Part shown: positions 1-15,000 of the stretch, in pieces
Layout: each line of letters begins with the position of its first letter
Position numbering within the stretch: the first letter of the stretch is position 1
Assembly: GCA_036897485.1 (NCBI GenBank)
Contig: JAYMTF010000213.1
Location: forward strand, 1-44,856
Source: Pelargonium nanum
Taxonomy: Eukaryota > Streptophyta > Magnoliopsida > Geraniales > Geraniaceae
Length of the DNA stretch: 44,856 nucleotides
Reading direction: 5' to 3'
Notes under the pieces: model-generated
The model's input: the letters and a program-made list of their open reading frames with translations, nothing else
The model's database searches: none
What the model was told of the DNA's origin: nothing
Position numbers and translations under genes: made by a program

Positions 1-3000
1 CTTTTCTAATCTACAGAGGATTCCTTGTTTACGGCTTATGGGGTAAACTATAACTTACCTCCCATTAAATCAAGTTTATAAGCCCTAAACTCTTGAATAA
101 ATTCCTTTTACTCTATACTCTTGCTGGCTCGCAATCTTCGAGTATTCCTAACTTGCTTTAAGAGTCTTTCTATAGGAGCTTTTGCGGAATAAATAATAGA
201 AATAGAGAAATCCTAAATTTATAAACTTTTAATTAATGCAACTATTCTTGTATACTAGCTTTCAAATTTATTTGTACAAGGGAATCCCTTAGAAAAAACC
301 CCAGATACCCTATCATTTAGAGCTTTTAGGAAATGCTAGGAGATTGTCTTAGCGTAGGAATTTGTTAGCTAGAAAGAACTTCTTTTACGGATTAGACTAA
401 ACTTTTAAAGTTATTTTTAAGGTTATGTAATATTATCGGGTTTTTACAGTAAAATACCTTATTTTCGAGAGTTTTCCAGTGATATTTTTAAAAAGGAATT
501 CATTTTAGCTTACTAATATATAGATATAAAGACTTAGATTTTATTATCTATTTGACTTCACAGTTTACTCTCAGGGAATTGCATAGACCAAATACTTTAG
601 CTTTTTGTGGTATAAGTTGTTTCCACAGAGGTCTGGTCTAATTTTAAACGGTAAAAAATAATATTTTATAAGGAAATAAATATGTCTACCAGTAAATTAG
701 AATCCCTTTTGCCAAGGGTAGCTTTTAAATTTAGCTCATTCAGGACTGTAATAGGTCTTCCTTAGTGTATACACCAAGGCATGAAAGCACTAGCTCTAAT
801 AGTTAGTAGGCCTAGTTAAGGGTCTAAAAGTTATATTTAAAACTTCTTATGCGTAGAAGCGAATAATTCACAAGTATAAGTTTCCGGAATTACCCAAGCA
901 ATACTGAGGGTTCCCTTTTAATAGAGCTTTACTTATTTTAAATTGATATCTTTTTTATAGAACACTCATTTTAAAGATACAAACTTATAAGTTTATTTTA
1001 CAGAAGTTTAGAATTGAAAATCTGGGGTATTGGCCTGAATCCTTATAGAAAGAAGTACTTTGTTTGGTAGCACGCTAGATATATATAAAGATATAGGACC
1101 CTGTAAGGAAGGGTTTTACTCTAAATTAGAAAGTAAAATGTTGAGAGGGAAAAACTAGGTTGAGTCTATTCTGTTTTCTACTCGATAAAATAACACGCAA
1201 GATAACTTATTTTTCTATAGGAAGAAGATAGTCGAGCTAGGGGACCGTCGCTGGAGTAGATTTGTTTGACCAGGGTGTGCGTGATAGGTGTGGATTTTCT
1301 AGTATTTTCCTTGGTTTTATCAAAACTGTAAACAAAATTAGGGCTAGCTGTAAGAGTACTACGGTGTGTAGAAATCAGATCTTGCCTATGCTTCAAAAGG
1401 AGTTAAGGATACAGATATTACCGGGTTGAAGAGCTTTAATTACTATATAAATTAAATTAGTCCAGAAAGTTAATTTAGGGTCCTAAAAAGAGCTAGCTTC
1501 ACTAGGTATATTTATCAAATAACACTCGTTTTCATTGTTAAACAAGGAGGTTTTTAAATAGGATAAGAGGAAATTCTTTATATCTTTATTTATAGTAAGT
1601 ACTCTTAAAACTCTTAAAAGGTTTCGCTTTGTACTGCCATGCGAAGACCCCATTTAGTCAAAATGTCCTCCTGTCCTAAAACCTATTTATTTTATAACAC
1701 CCTTTTTTACTTAGCTTAAGCTCTTAATTCCACAAAACTTTATTTGTTAGGATCCTTTATAGATAAAAGTATCCAAAGTGCAGGAACTTCCTGTAGGACT
1801 ACACTCTCATCAGTATTAAATTTAATACTTTTATATAAACCAAAGCCTTAAAATATAAAATAGAAGACTTTTTTATATTATTCCCGGGTTTATTAGACTA
1901 AATGCCAATTTTCTACTAATTGGATCTGTTTGTCAATAAATATAAGTTAGGAGACATACTCCTTATGCACACCCCGGGTTTAGCTCCAAGATTAGATGTA
2001 GTTAGAAGTCGAGAAATCTTATATTGATATAGAGAATTTAAGGATGTGCTTACAATAGGCCTTAAGTAATAAAATGACTTTACAATTGCGGCATCTATTT
2101 CCAACTTAGTATTGAGATGGGGCTTGCACAAAATATGAAAGGTTGCGGTCAGGAGTACTTATTAGAATTATTTCTTTGAAAAAAAAAGTAATTGTAAGGA
2201 AACAAGCTTTCTCAAGAGTATACCTATCCCTCTCAAGAGTTTTTTGTAAACTAAACCTTTTACTTCGTTCAAATTATATAAGTGCCCCTTTTTCTGGAAA
2301 ATAAGTTCAGAATGCTCTTTAATATGCAATGAAAGATAACTCTATTGAGTAACTCATGTAGATCCAGTTTTATATTTTTACTGGACTTCAATTTAGAAGA
2401 GATTAAGATGTGAGGTTGATTTAGGAAAGTCTTTTCCATAGAGTAGATTTCAACAAGACAAAAAGTAACTAGCGCAATTAAACAGCTTTGCACCCGCACC
2501 CTTCTATAAGAATAGTTAGTCGAGGTTAACACCTACCGATATAGGTAAGCTATCTTGTGTTTATGAAAAAGAACCCGCACTACGCAAGCAGTCAACATCA
2601 AGCCAAAAGGAATCCGTGAATAAAGTCTTAGCCTTTTATTAGACAACCAAACAATATGTAAATTAGCAAGAAGTTACGGAGGTTTGTGTGCTGTTGAACC
2701 TGAGATCATGGTCTTGGCAAAAAACATTTTTTTAATAAATAGATTAGTAACTAATTTGTGGTAAGTCTCATACTAATACCGAAAAGACAATAAGACAGTT
2801 TACCTTTTATAAACTCTAAACGGCTGCCTTCTGCTTTTCTTTATTTTGTACTTGAAAACAAGGGATGTAATCTAACAAATTTTGTGTTTGGTTTCGCGGT
2901 ATAGTAAATGTGATATGATGTAAACACGCAGTAGAGGCATTAAAATAGAGGTATAGCTATAAAAGTGCCGTATAAACGGGTGTTTTGTCTAGTGTTAAGC

Positions 3001-6000
3001 CGATATTTGTATAGCTAGCTCTTTGTTTTTGCGAGGTCCCCTTGACTGTACTGAATTGATAGTCAGGAGAATACCTCGGACTCCCATAAACCCCTATGAG
3101 TCTCTCTTAGTCCTTATCCTTAAAGCCACTACTTTAACTTGTGAGCTTCTAAAATAACATAATTAGATTAAGCTTCGCCTTTTGGTATGTTGTATCTATT
3201 TTCTATTTTGAAAGATTTCAGGATCACCAAGTCCTCTAACCAAGGTAACTATATGAAAAATTACGGGACGTCAGAATTCTTATGTACGACTTATCCCTTA
3301 ACTCAAGTATTAAAGCAAACCCTCTAAACTCCTGTATCCTTATCGTCGTAAAGACTACCCATGAGTCGCGGCTCTCCTGATTATAAGGTAATTAAGCGCT
3401 TTACATATAGGTATGTAATCCTCGTGTTATAAATATAACAAAAAGAAACTGAATAAGGGATACTCCTTAATTATATAGAAGTGTTATCCTACTGATAAAT
3501 AGATTTTTTAACCCCTGTTTATTCTATTCCTATAGAAATTGTTAAGTTTGCTTTGGGTGTCATGAACAGAACGTTTTGATTACTGTAATTGCTAAACTCC
3601 AGAGGATAGGCCTGGTAATTCTTACACTTTTTTGTATAAATAATATTAAACCTCATCCTAAAAGGTTTCCGTCTTTCTTAGTTAGTGCTTTTCACTATAA
3701 GTCTTTTCCATAGAATACAGTTTTTAAGATTAGTTTACAAGAAACTTCGAATAACCTAAAAAGGAACCCGTGCTTTTACAGAAGATACTAATCAGAATGA
3801 TCTTTTATTAATAGTTTGTTTTTTAAAAACCCTTGTATAGATTGTTCTTACTCAAATTGCTTTAGAGTCTTAAGGATTCCTAAGAAAACAAATGAAGGAG
3901 GGTCTTTACTAAATTGTGGAATGATATCTTAGTTTGAAAGCATTACAGTAGTAGACGAACCTTGTAGGGTCTGCCAATAACTAGCTCACGATGTAATTAT
4001 TAATTCTGATTAGAATCTTAAGGTATCTCCTAAGATCAATTTAATACAAGTAGTTAATTTTGTTCAATAAAAGCAAGAATAAGAGCTCCCACCTTAAATA
4101 CTAAAGACGACTTTAATGCATGCACTTATGTCTTAGAATAGGGGGGGGTTCCTGCATGTTATTTAGTTAGAGCTATCTTAGTAAGTTGTAAAAAAAACTT
4201 TAATTCTTAAGTATCAATTTCGTAGTTTTTCCAAAAAGGAGTAAGCATAGAACCCTTTGTAGAGTGCAAAATTTTATAGTTTGTGACTGTCACCGGTTTT
4301 GTTCCTTGATATATAAGATCTAGGGTATACTTATATTAGGACCCTTTTCACAGGGATTTTTTATCACATACAAAAACTCCAGTTCTATTCTATCCAGGGG
4401 CATTATTAGGAGTTGCTTTTTATTTTTAACGTATTTATTTAGTATTTTACTAGGTATGGTAACAAGAGGGGCTATTTAAATTTAATCATGACCTACTTTC
4501 TTCTTAGATCGGTACTCCACTTATCAGCTGGAGCTATTTGCATTCCCCTGTAAAATTGAAAGAGCTTGAAGTAGGGTAAAAAGAAGGAAGCCTTATATTC
4601 GAGTGTCTTTTATCATTCTGGAAACTTTCTAGTACTTTAGGGCCCCGGCTTACGTTTAAAAGAAACTTCTGACTGCTGTGTAGCATAAGCATTATAAAGA
4701 GCCCCAATCGGAATCTGTTAGGATTCTTCTCAAGTCTGGCTACTATCTATGAATTAGGACAAAGGGTGTTATGAACAAGATCTTTTTTTAGAGAGCTCCA
4801 TAGAAAAAAAGTAACTTGCTTATTATACTTATAATATATTACTTTGTGCTTCTTTTTTTCTTTTATTATTTCAGGCTCCTAAGGTATTCATTTGTTGTAT
4901 TAGGTTTTGAATCTTCATAATGATTTGAACAGCTATGGTAGTTATTCTTTCGCATCTAACAGGTCCCATAAACTTAAGCTCTAAAATGACTTGACATGAA
5001 TATCTTAAAAGAATTGAACTTTTAACCAAAAGCTTAAATCTTGAGTAGGGAAACTCTGCGCAATTGGGGGTCATAAGAAAGAAAATACTTTAATTAGTCT
5101 TATAAAAGCGAAAGTCCCCGACGAGTAGAAGCTTTATAAGCACTTATTTCTAGTTTCTGTAATAACACTTCTTACCACTGCTATACTTTTTTCAGAAACC
5201 CTAGGTATACCTCTTTTTCAGTTCCAAGTGCTTATATTCTTCCAGAGTGCTCGTTTTTCATAATTTGATATAAGCAGCCTTTTATCTTTTTAATGAAGCC
5301 CTAGGAATGCCAGTTATGTAAATTAGCAGAAGTTATTCAACTAATAATAAAGTGCACTTGTGAACCTATTTTTAATAATCTGGAAAACCCTGACAAAGTG
5401 TTTTATTTATAATAATAATAAATTCATGCATAAGGAGCCCCCTTTTACTTAACACCAGTTAATCTTAGGGATATGAACACTTTAAATTTAAATAAAAAGG
5501 GAAGTCTACCAACAGGTCCTATTTCTGCTTTTTGGATAAGTTCTACTATGTTTTTGCTTATAAACATATCATTCAAATTTTTACTACTATTAGAGCCTTT
5601 CTACTTGTTAGTTATACATCCTCGAACAGTATATAAAAATTAACAGGATATTTGGACCCCCTAAGATTAAGATCCCGGTGATCTATATATAACAATAGTA
5701 TCTTGAAATTTATTTTACTCATCACTCTATAAATAACTTGAATACACTACCATATTATTAAAAAATAGTCTTTCTTATATTTTACACAAGATCCCTTTTA
5801 TCCTGTGTTGCTTCCAGCTTAATCTTCTCAAACAAGGTTAAAAATTGCATCTAAAGGGTCAACCTACTAAATAAAAAAATTAGGTTCATTTTCAGAGCTA
5901 TAGTTCTTCTAGTTATAGACTTTATTATATAGGGTATATAAGACAACAGGGCTCCAGAGTGCGATGCTTTAGGTGCGTGGGGAACACTTTATTAATATAT

Positions 6001-8123
6001 AGCTTGTTTTTACGAGTTCTTTATATAATACATTCTGGTAAATGTTCCATATTAAATAAATTAGGTAAGTATTCTTAATATGGGAGTCTAGCTCTTTATT
6101 AGGGAGAAAAAGAGTATTTTTTTTAATGAACGACTTATGGTATGGGACTCCTCCTTACTACTAAAAAAATCTTATTCTATATTATATTTATAGTGTTAAC
6201 AGCTTATTAAAGGGGTTTAAAGGCATATTTTTCCCTTCAATAAAATGTAAATAAAATTCTTTGTTTTCTGTTTTTATCTAATCCTCCCTCTGATTCATGG
6301 AATTTTATGTAGCTAACAAGGACAAAAGCCGACCTGAGCTAAGGAGTATAATTACTTGTTTTTTTAGTTACAAGCAAATTCTATTGAGTAGTTTCATAGG
6401 TGTTGTTCAGGCAATAGAATCCCGAGTTAAATAAGGGGTACTCTTATGCCTATTTCTGGAAATACCGATGTAGAATATTTGAGTTATAGGTTTTCCTATA
6501 AGTAGTTAGGTGGCTGCGCAGGCGCTTTTACATTAGAAAATCCTTTGAAATTTTAGAGTTTCATATATACCTTGAGAGGGGGCTCATGCAATAGATGACA
6601 AATTTCATTAGCTAATACTGAACTCGAGATTACTCTACTGGAGGATATATAAATCCTGTTATAGTCCCATTAAACTAATTAAAAAGTAATTCTAGATATC
6701 TACTAATTTCCAGAATTTTACATGCTTTTGCGTAACCTATAAAGTGCTTTAAAGTATCCCCCTTAACATAAGTGTTTTCTACCCCAACAGATAGGATGGG
6801 CATATAGTTGAAATTGAGTATATATGAGTAGCTGTTAAATAAAAGAAGTAGTTTCGGTAAGTAATGGATTCAACTAGTACTGGTTCCTCCTAACCTCTTA
6901 AGATTTTTAGAGGTTTCTTTTAATAGGTAGGTCCCCCTATTCATTTAGCTAGGAAAAAACGAGAATACTATGGTCACTATTTAAGATAAAGCGAGTTAAG
7001 TTCTACTAAAGTAGTAACACGAAGTAATAGCCGTCCGTTGGTAATCGAGGTAATCCTAAAAAAATTATATACCCTAGATTGGACTGCATATTTACCTGCA
7101 AGCAAAAAAGAGATTTGAAATTACCAGTAATAGCCCTGAATCAAGATTTACCACCTATAATCTTTCCACCGGTATATTATACAAATTGACGTTACAAAGA
7201 CCCACTTTATTCTGTCAAAATTAATTTTAAAGTTTACCTAAAATATATTACAATCTAGATTAACTGCGGTGGGAATCCCTGTACCGAGACTATAGGTCCG
7301 TTGACTTTTCCCCTCATGCCGATATGAACCTAAACACAATTAAAAATAACAAATGAAAATTATAGAAAAGTATTGCACTTTTTTTTTAACTCAAATTAAG
7401 TAAATCTCTTGGTTAGTGCTTTTTAGTGCTATATCGCCCAAAGAATGTCTTCATATTATGGCTAACACTGGAATCGAGGCAAAAAGGGAGGTTCTTTGCT
7501 TTATCTGGGACCCCTTGTCTTAAATACTTTAGATAACGGAGTTTCTTACTATTATTTTCTTGATATTCCTACTCAGGAACGAAGGGAGTCCTATATGAAT
7601 ACGCGTGGTGAAGGCTTCCTGTATAGGTATAGGACGTAATGAAGCATACATTTTTATTGAAATTAGAATTTTGTACTTTAACTTGAGTAATGTAACCCAC
7701 AAGCCTTTACTTTATATTCCTGAGGATCCTTACAAAGGAAAATTATTGCATTGCTTCAGACACAAAATCAAAACTAACTTTATTTGTAGCCTTTTACGGA
7801 ACAATACTAAAGTCCTAAAAAAACATAGGATAGTTTCTGGCTTCTGATCAATTAAAATTTTTGGGGCAACCTATTTTACATATTATGTATTTTAGCTTGT
7901 GCTTTTAGGTAAATTCTAGTGGAATCAGTTTCGAGAGTAGCATATGCTTCTGGGTCTCTAACTCTTAACATAAAACTATGTAGTCTGTTTGTATTTAAGC
8001 GAAAAAGCACAGGGAATTTTCAATCTGGAATAATCAAGTCAATTCTATATATACGCGCTCTAGTTTATTACGAGTTTCCGAATCTGTTATCCGAAGGTTT
8101 TCTTAAAATAGTCCGCAATTGGC

Positions 8124-8190
8124 GGCCCTTTGCTTTTATTTGAGAATTTCGGTCAGAATTGGCCCGCAGCTTACATAATTTAGAGGTCCA
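8124..8190. repeat. Dispersed repeat, copy A
   Basis: This stretch matches 26136..26205 over about 70 bases at roughly three quarters identity, including an identical 18-base core (TATTTGAGAATTTCGGTC). Both copies start with GGCCCTT and end near GGTCC/AGTCC. The second half of this copy (GGCCCGCAGCTTACATAA..GAGGTC) loosely resembles the D-arm to anticodon-arm stretch of organelle initiator tRNA-Met, with CAT in the loop position, but no T-arm or closing acceptor follows. It is a real repeat, while the tRNA link is speculative. Confidence 0.55.
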
Positions 8191-11100
8191 TTGAGGGCGA
8201 GGAGAAAGCTCAGTAAGGTGTGTACTATGTATCTGTAAGCACCGTTTGATAATCATCAGGAACAAAAACTCGTGCATCTGGCCAAGCCTTAAGGTCTCCA
8301 ACAGAGTGCTTCATCTTTTGCTAGTATCTCAAACTATTCTATATCCTAGATATCTATAGTTCTAGCTTTCAGATAATATGAAGTCCCCAAACAAATTAAG
8401 GGCTTTTCCCCTCTATTTTAATAGAAATCTGACTCGATCTTCTTTTGTTTACCAATATATTTAGACTGAAGAGCAAATGAGTGTATACTTAAACCTGGAG
8501 ATATCCCTTAAAACCAGACGAGAGGCTTAGTTTATAAGCTACCGTGTTCCTGATAGTATTATATTTTAAAAAACAAATAATAGGATACAAAATATTGACT
8601 TAAACAAACGAGTCACTTCTAAGGGAGCCCTCCCCTAAAACGACGGAGAAATAGAATATTATGTATCAGGACTCTAATATAGGGAAATAACTAGATATAA
8701 GAAGTTCGAAGTTAGAGATATGCAACCTTAGATTAGAAATAGTATAGGACCCGATAAAATAAAATTGCTCATTACTTAAAAGAATGTATTTTATTGTAAA
8801 GGAATCCTAATATCAACACGCTGTATGCCTATTTGCGCGGCCTAAAAGTTTTTAAGCTGTCTTATGTATGATTATTTTCTTCGTATCTTCAAATTCCGTG
8901 CGTTTTCACTAGGGTTTATTGTTCATAACCTATACTCATATTTATTAATTCTGGGCCTTTATTTCGAAAATCTTAAATGAAACCGGGTACTGTCTTAACA
9001 ATATACCTATTTTCAGGGTTGTTAAACAAGTAACTTATTGATCAATGGGGATTACCTCTACACTTTCAGGAATCCTGCATTTAACTAGCATGGGTTTTAT
9101 AATAACTTTAACTTTTAGAGGGAAACACCTTAGGTCCAGGTTCTACTAACACGGATAAACGCATACGCAAAGTCATAGGGTAATAATAAAGGAAATATAA
9201 TAAATACTGGCTGGCTCCTTACCCAAGAACCGCCGCTTCAATATAGAATAAATAAACGATTTAGGAGTATCCACTTTAATTAATAGGGTAGCAGTTGTTT
9301 GGTCGATTTGCTGTCAGTTACTGATGACGAGGCGTTCTTCAGTCTTACGTTACCCTGTGAAAGTTTTTGAAAGCTTCTAATTACCCAAATAGCTTGACCT
9401 GGATGCCCTTTCCTTTTTTTTTAAGGGAGCTAGCTTACTTTACGTTATTCTAACTTGATTTAACCTTATTTGGTAACCTCCGTATATTCTAATGTTTAAC
9501 TAATATTCCCTACTACTCATAGAGTTGCCCCGGTTTAGTAACTTATACTTGTGAAGCAGTAACAACAAAAAGCAATAAATTATAGAAATTCTTTTTTGTA
9601 GGATTTTCGAATTCCGAGAAGTCAATTCTAATGCTTTCTTAAAGCGACAAACATAAAGTAAAGTCTTGCTTATTTTGCACAGCCTATCCTATATTTCCAA
9701 TTATGTATGATTTGGTTTAATCCTTTTACTTATTTCTGATCAAAGCTATCTCCCCATTACAGTACCCTGGATAAGTACAAGGAAATCTCTTATAAAAAAC
9801 TAAAACCCTAATTCGTATTTTCTTATTGAAGAGTTTTACAATTCCCGTACCCCTACGAAAAAGGCATTCCCCGAACCGCAGTTATCCTTAAAAATAAGAT
9901 GAAATCTGGCCTGGAGTCACTTGTTGTTTATGAGGAGGCAATTCTTGGGGTTAAGCAAATGTCATTGGATATTCCTGAGGGGTAGTAAAGTATGGGATAT
10001 ACTTAGTTTATCAAGAAGCTTTGAATTAAACGAGGGTTTAGTAAGGCTTTATAAGTTCCCTGTTACCTCATCATATCAGGAAAGATAATAAAATTGATTG
10101 GGTGTAAGAACAGGTATCTTAAGGGTGTTTAGGTTATAGGAAAGTTTTAAGGTAAAAATAGAATCGATTTATGGGGTATATACTAGCTAGCACGGTGTAT
10201 TTTAGACAAAGAATTTTAGGTAGGGAATTTTGTCTAGATTTGTCTCATATATAGTACTTGCACAAAGCAGATGATGGCAAGAGAAGGTCTAAAAGAAGTA
10301 TAAAAAATTAGAAGACTTTTTTATTAGGACCGGCTCACCCTTTAATTTAGGTGTGTTTTATCTGTAACCCTCTACAAGATGATGTTCAAGTTTTGTTATT
10401 CGGAATTTGAACAGTAATTTAAAATGTATGCTCTCTTAGTTTTTCCATAATGCTCTAGGAAAGATAAAATAATAGCAACGAAAAAAAGAAGAATCAAATA
10501 AAAGAGATTTTCCTGCTATTTATAAGTCTACGACCCCTAGTTATTAAACTTATACCTGTAAAAACTTCATCCAAGAGGAAGTTAGGTATTGAGGATTTTA
10601 CAAGCGGTTCAAGATATGTAGGGTAGCCTCTCAATGACTCTCCTTTTTAAGCCTTTATTTTTGTTCAATTTAAAACAGCAAATTCTTTTATATCTTAATA
10701 CTCAAAAGAAAAAGTAATTCTAATCAAGCTAGAAATATTAGAGTCACAGACCTTCTAAATCCTTTAAAATTAGACTCTTTTCTGCTTCCATACCCTTTGG
10801 GAGTCTCCTAAATGCGAGAATAGAGGTATTTAACGGATTTGAATAGAATCTACTTTCACCTGTTCACCACCTGCCTATAGAAGAAGCCTGCGCTTTGCCT
10901 TCATAGCATAGTTAATAGTTGAAGTTTTTGCCTACTCCAACAAAAAGTATAATAACATATTGAGTTACTAGCATACTTATCTGGTAGGGCTGATCTAGTC
11001 TCACAAGTCAGAAAAGATAAGACTCACCCTATTTAAACAAGTAAAATCTCTAGCATACTCAGGTAACAAAAACGCATCTAAGATAGCACCTTCTAATTAA

Positions 11101-11301
11101 ATTAAAAACTAGACTTTTTAAGGATTTAATATGTAAGGAAAAGTATAATCCCTTAGTGAATTAGTTCTTGTTTTTGTTTCTCCCGTTATAAAATACTCAA
11201 TATAGACTAACCTTTTTGAATTCTTTGTTAACTCAACTTTGGTTTTATTAGTGTCTTACTGCAGCCTTTTACCTTTGTGTTACCTGTAGCTATAGCCTTA
11301 G

Positions 11302-11430
11302 GTTGGTCTTATTGTAGCTCTCTTATGGGTAGCTGTCTTCCCAGTATTCCTTGTAGCTAGGGATCCTTCAGCTTCCTATTGTAGTTACTTTTTTATACTT
11401 CTTAGAGTCCTTTTTGTCCGGAAGTTTTGA
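11302..11430 (+). other. Short hydrophobic coding-like stretch, unidentified
   Basis: This is an in-frame stretch of 42 codons before a TGA. It starts right after an in-frame stop (11299..11301) and has no ATG. The translation is strongly hydrophobic: it begins VGLIVALLWVAVFPVFLVAR and then has DPSASYCSYFF followed by another apolar run. The codon pair GTA-GCT (Val-Ala) occurs three times. A second open stretch of 23 codons in the same frame (11218..11286) is also apolar, separated by three stops. This resembles the remnant of a small membrane protein, as organelle genomes often encode, but I could not match it to a specific family. A chance product of a T-rich strand is the main alternative. 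Confidence 0.2.
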
Positions 11431-11996
11431 AGCCGTTCGTATCCTATAGTAAGAGAGGGTGAATCCTCCTTGAGATAGTTACACTAAGATCTGAGCAAAA
11501 GCCTTGATGAAAACCCAAACTCAAAAAGGCGACTCTTTAATTAGTTTATTTATAGGATCCAAGACTGATCGTAAGAAGAACTTTAATATAACTCTAATCG
11601 GAAACTGCTTTAATTTATTTGTTGCCTACATGCTCAATTAGATTGATGAGAACTTTATCTTTATATTCTTAGCTTTAATTTTCTCGAAGTAAAATCCATT
11701 TTTTCTTTGTTTCTTATACCGGTTTTTTAATATCCAAAGAATGTTAGTACATAACCAGACTAGGGAATTCCTTGTATACAATCATAAAGCATATCTTCGG
11801 TTGGCCGAGTTTGAGTTTTTATCTCGAGTAAGTTTGCAAGGGCAGTCTTTCCTTTATTTTACTATTTAGAGTACTTTATAATTATATAATAATAGTTGGA
11901 TTCCTTTAGTGATCCTTTTTGCTAAGTAATTGCGCTTTATTTGTCTATAAGCTAGCTTATTAGCCTCTCGGGTATCCCCCACCGTAGAATCTAGAA

Positions 11997-12057
11997 GATT
12001 ACGGTAGGATTTGAACCGACGACACACTCTATATTTGATTAATGTTTTAGTTTCCAC
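11997..12057 (-). pseudogene. tRNA-like relic (T-arm similar to tRNA-Trp)
   Basis: The reverse strand carries a T-arm-like 17-mer at 12004..12020 (GTAGGATTTGAACCGAC on the plus strand). It continues into ACGACA as in organelle tRNA-Trp(CCA) read backwards. The anticodon and D-arm regions are too diverged to fold or to give a reliable identity, and tRNA-Thr or tRNA-Pro remain possible. It cannot form a standard cloverleaf, so it is called a relic. Confidence 0.35.
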
Positions 12058-15000
12058 CTAAAAAAAGCATAAATAAGCTGCCCTAAGCATCCGGGGATGA
12101 ATAAAATCTAAAATAAATACATATTTCTACATAAACGATTTCATTTTAAATGATTAAAAAAAGTGGCAGCTTCTACAAAATTCGTGTAAAGGATATCGGA
12201 GTGTATTACATTTGAAAACGTAATGCCCCTTAGGATTCTAAGTGTTAATTTCCCCCTGTTATGAGTAACCTCCTACGTAACTAATACAGGTATGATACAT
12301 ACCAAGATAAATATGGTAAGCTATCTTACCGGAACCCTTACTATGGTTTATACTAAACTACTTATTAAGAAACTGATCTGCTCAACACTTTTTTAGAAGA
12401 CCTTGCAGGAATATATGCCCAAGAGTCCTATTAAACTTGATATGACCAAAAAAAGAACACTCAGAAATTGTTTGTATTTGTATTCGACTCTTATACCTTT
12501 AACATAACATGACCTTAATACTTTTAATACGCTGTACAGAGAAAGCTCCGGTAACCAATAATGGGCCCCTTTTTACATAAATAAATAGAAGTTTGGCAGG
12601 GTTTCCTTCTTATACCAGTATTTCGTTTTTTTCCCGCACCACTATCCCGAAATTGAAAAATCCTTTAAAATTTTAAGAGCGCTCCAGCTACAAAGGTTTA
12701 AAGAAAAAGAGAGTACTCAAAATTAAGTAAGAATGTGACCCGTTATAAAGAATAAAGATTGACTAGTAGATTTCGATATAAATCTTGAGAGTAGGGGGCA
12801 GGTTATCTCTTTATTAATTATTAACAAAGTTTAATCTTACACTTCCAGGAAGAATACGTGAAATCCTAGTAAAGAGTTCTTATATTATTTAAAAAAGCTA
12901 TAAGCCTCCTTTTACTTCCTTTGGAGGACCCTTGTTTTAGGGTAATTACCAATTAGTAACTTTTTTTAAATATACAAGCAGTATTTCTAGGGGTTATTGA
13001 AAACTTCTTAATTTAGTACCCGGACATAAAGACAGCTCTTAACAAAACCAGATCGGTGCGGGATCAAGAGTAAGTTCAAAAAATATGCTTTTAAATTAAA
13101 GGATAGTCTTTGGTTTTTTTTACATAGTTTAAGGGATCCCCGGAACTTTTTTTTGTCAATTTATAACTTTTAGTTTACGTATATTCAAGAAAGTTTTTAA
13201 AACGGGCTTTTAAGATAATACCTGGTCGGGTAAATAAAAAGGGGATGCCTATTGAAAATTTTTAGGTTTTACAACCGAGAATATAAGAAAGAGTACTCAA
13301 GTTCTGTATGATATGACAATAAGAAAAATCTTCTTGCTAATTGATTTAGGACTGCTTTTCAACACTTGCTTGAGACAGAAGCCTCCCCTAGGTATTCCAC
13401 TAGTATAGCAAGAGCTGCTGGGGCAAGTACGTACCCCTTATCAAGCAACAATATGGAGTAATCCTATTTAATTTAGGCATGATATAAAAAGTAAACAACA
13501 TAGTTATATAATCGAGCTCATTCTATTCTCTCATAAATTTATTACGCACTACGCTTCTGTACTAAAAAGGAGAAAACCAGCTATAACAGGTGTGTAAAAA
13601 AGAAGCGTTACTCCTCCATTTTTACAAGAGCTTGATCCTATGGGTATGGTAGAGGGAATATACTATAAATCTCTATAAATAAAGTAAAAGAGTCTTGCCT
13701 TATACAGGGTATAGCTTCTAGAAATAAAACAGGCATATGACTTCCTTCGTTCATAGACTTTCTATTTATAAAATAGTTATTTCATTCGTAGACAGTAAAT
13801 ACAACAAGGAGACTCTTAAAAATTAGGTACCTTTTAAGCGAGAAGCCCCCCCATACTCCTGTGTTTGGAAACGGGAGCTTTATGCAATAAGAATTTTAGA
13901 GGGTTAGAAGATTTAATAAATAAAGAGAATGCCATCTAATTTAAAATTAAAATGGGGGTCCATTTCAAAACCAGTTGCTTCCCAGGAATTTTTTTTAGAG
14001 TCAACTCAGATCCTTTTTCAGAAGCATAACAAAATAAAGGAGACCCCTTTTTTACATACAAGTTATAAATATAAAAAGTTCTTTGCAGTCTCGCTTCTTT
14101 CATATAGACCTACAAAAAGAAAAAACTTTCTAGATATACTCATACTCTTTGTTCTTTACGAATAACTGTTTAAAGAAACGCTTAAGGGTTCGAAGAATAT
14201 TATTCAAGGGGTCTAATAGACAAGAAAAAGAGGGGGAAATCTCTCATACTTCAGCTTAATCTTTGCAGACTTGAAAGTTGGAAAGCACTCAGGTCGAACT
14301 ATGTGACCCTCTTATTAGATTCTGAAAAATAGGAAATCTAGAGAGAGACATTCCAAAGATTATATGTGTGATCTGTTGCAATATAAACTACCACTCCCAA
14401 AGGTTCCCCAGATTATTTACGAGTGCTCGGGGTAAAAAAGCTTTCAGAAAAAAATATTTTCTATTAAAACAGTCAGATAATTATGCCCTTTATTATACGG
14501 AATAGGGAACTTTTATATTCCGCTTATTTTTGTTAACTAGATTGCGTGGAAACCCGTTAATTAGGATCGCTACTATTACTAATTTTTAGAATGGAATTCC
14601 TTGTATTCACACTCTCGTGGAAGTTTTCTTAATAGTGTTTGCTTAGTTCGAGATAATTTTCCAAAACAGCAAGCAAATACTGTCCCTTTTGCAAAAACTT
14701 GTGTAAAAAGGGGAGTAAGAATTTCTATTCAAAAATCGTAGCATCGCATATTGTTTTCAACGCTCTTACACTATAGATCTATATTTATCGTGATCCGCCA
14801 GTTAGCACATTGAATAAATAAAGAGAGCAAAAACTAAACAATAGATTTGTCTGGCCAGTTAGACTTTTTAAAAAAGATATCCCTCTAAATTTTGCTTCTA
14901 TTCTATAAAGCTTCAATAAGCTAAGTTCACATTCTTATGGCCTAATTAGGAATCCTAATTCGTTCATAAGGAAGCTTATATACCTAGTATTCCCTTAAAG

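Noticed and set aside
8068-8301. Minus-strand 77-codon frame over repeat copy A
   Set aside because: The similarity between the two repeat copies includes single-base length changes that break this frame, so it is not a coding repeat.
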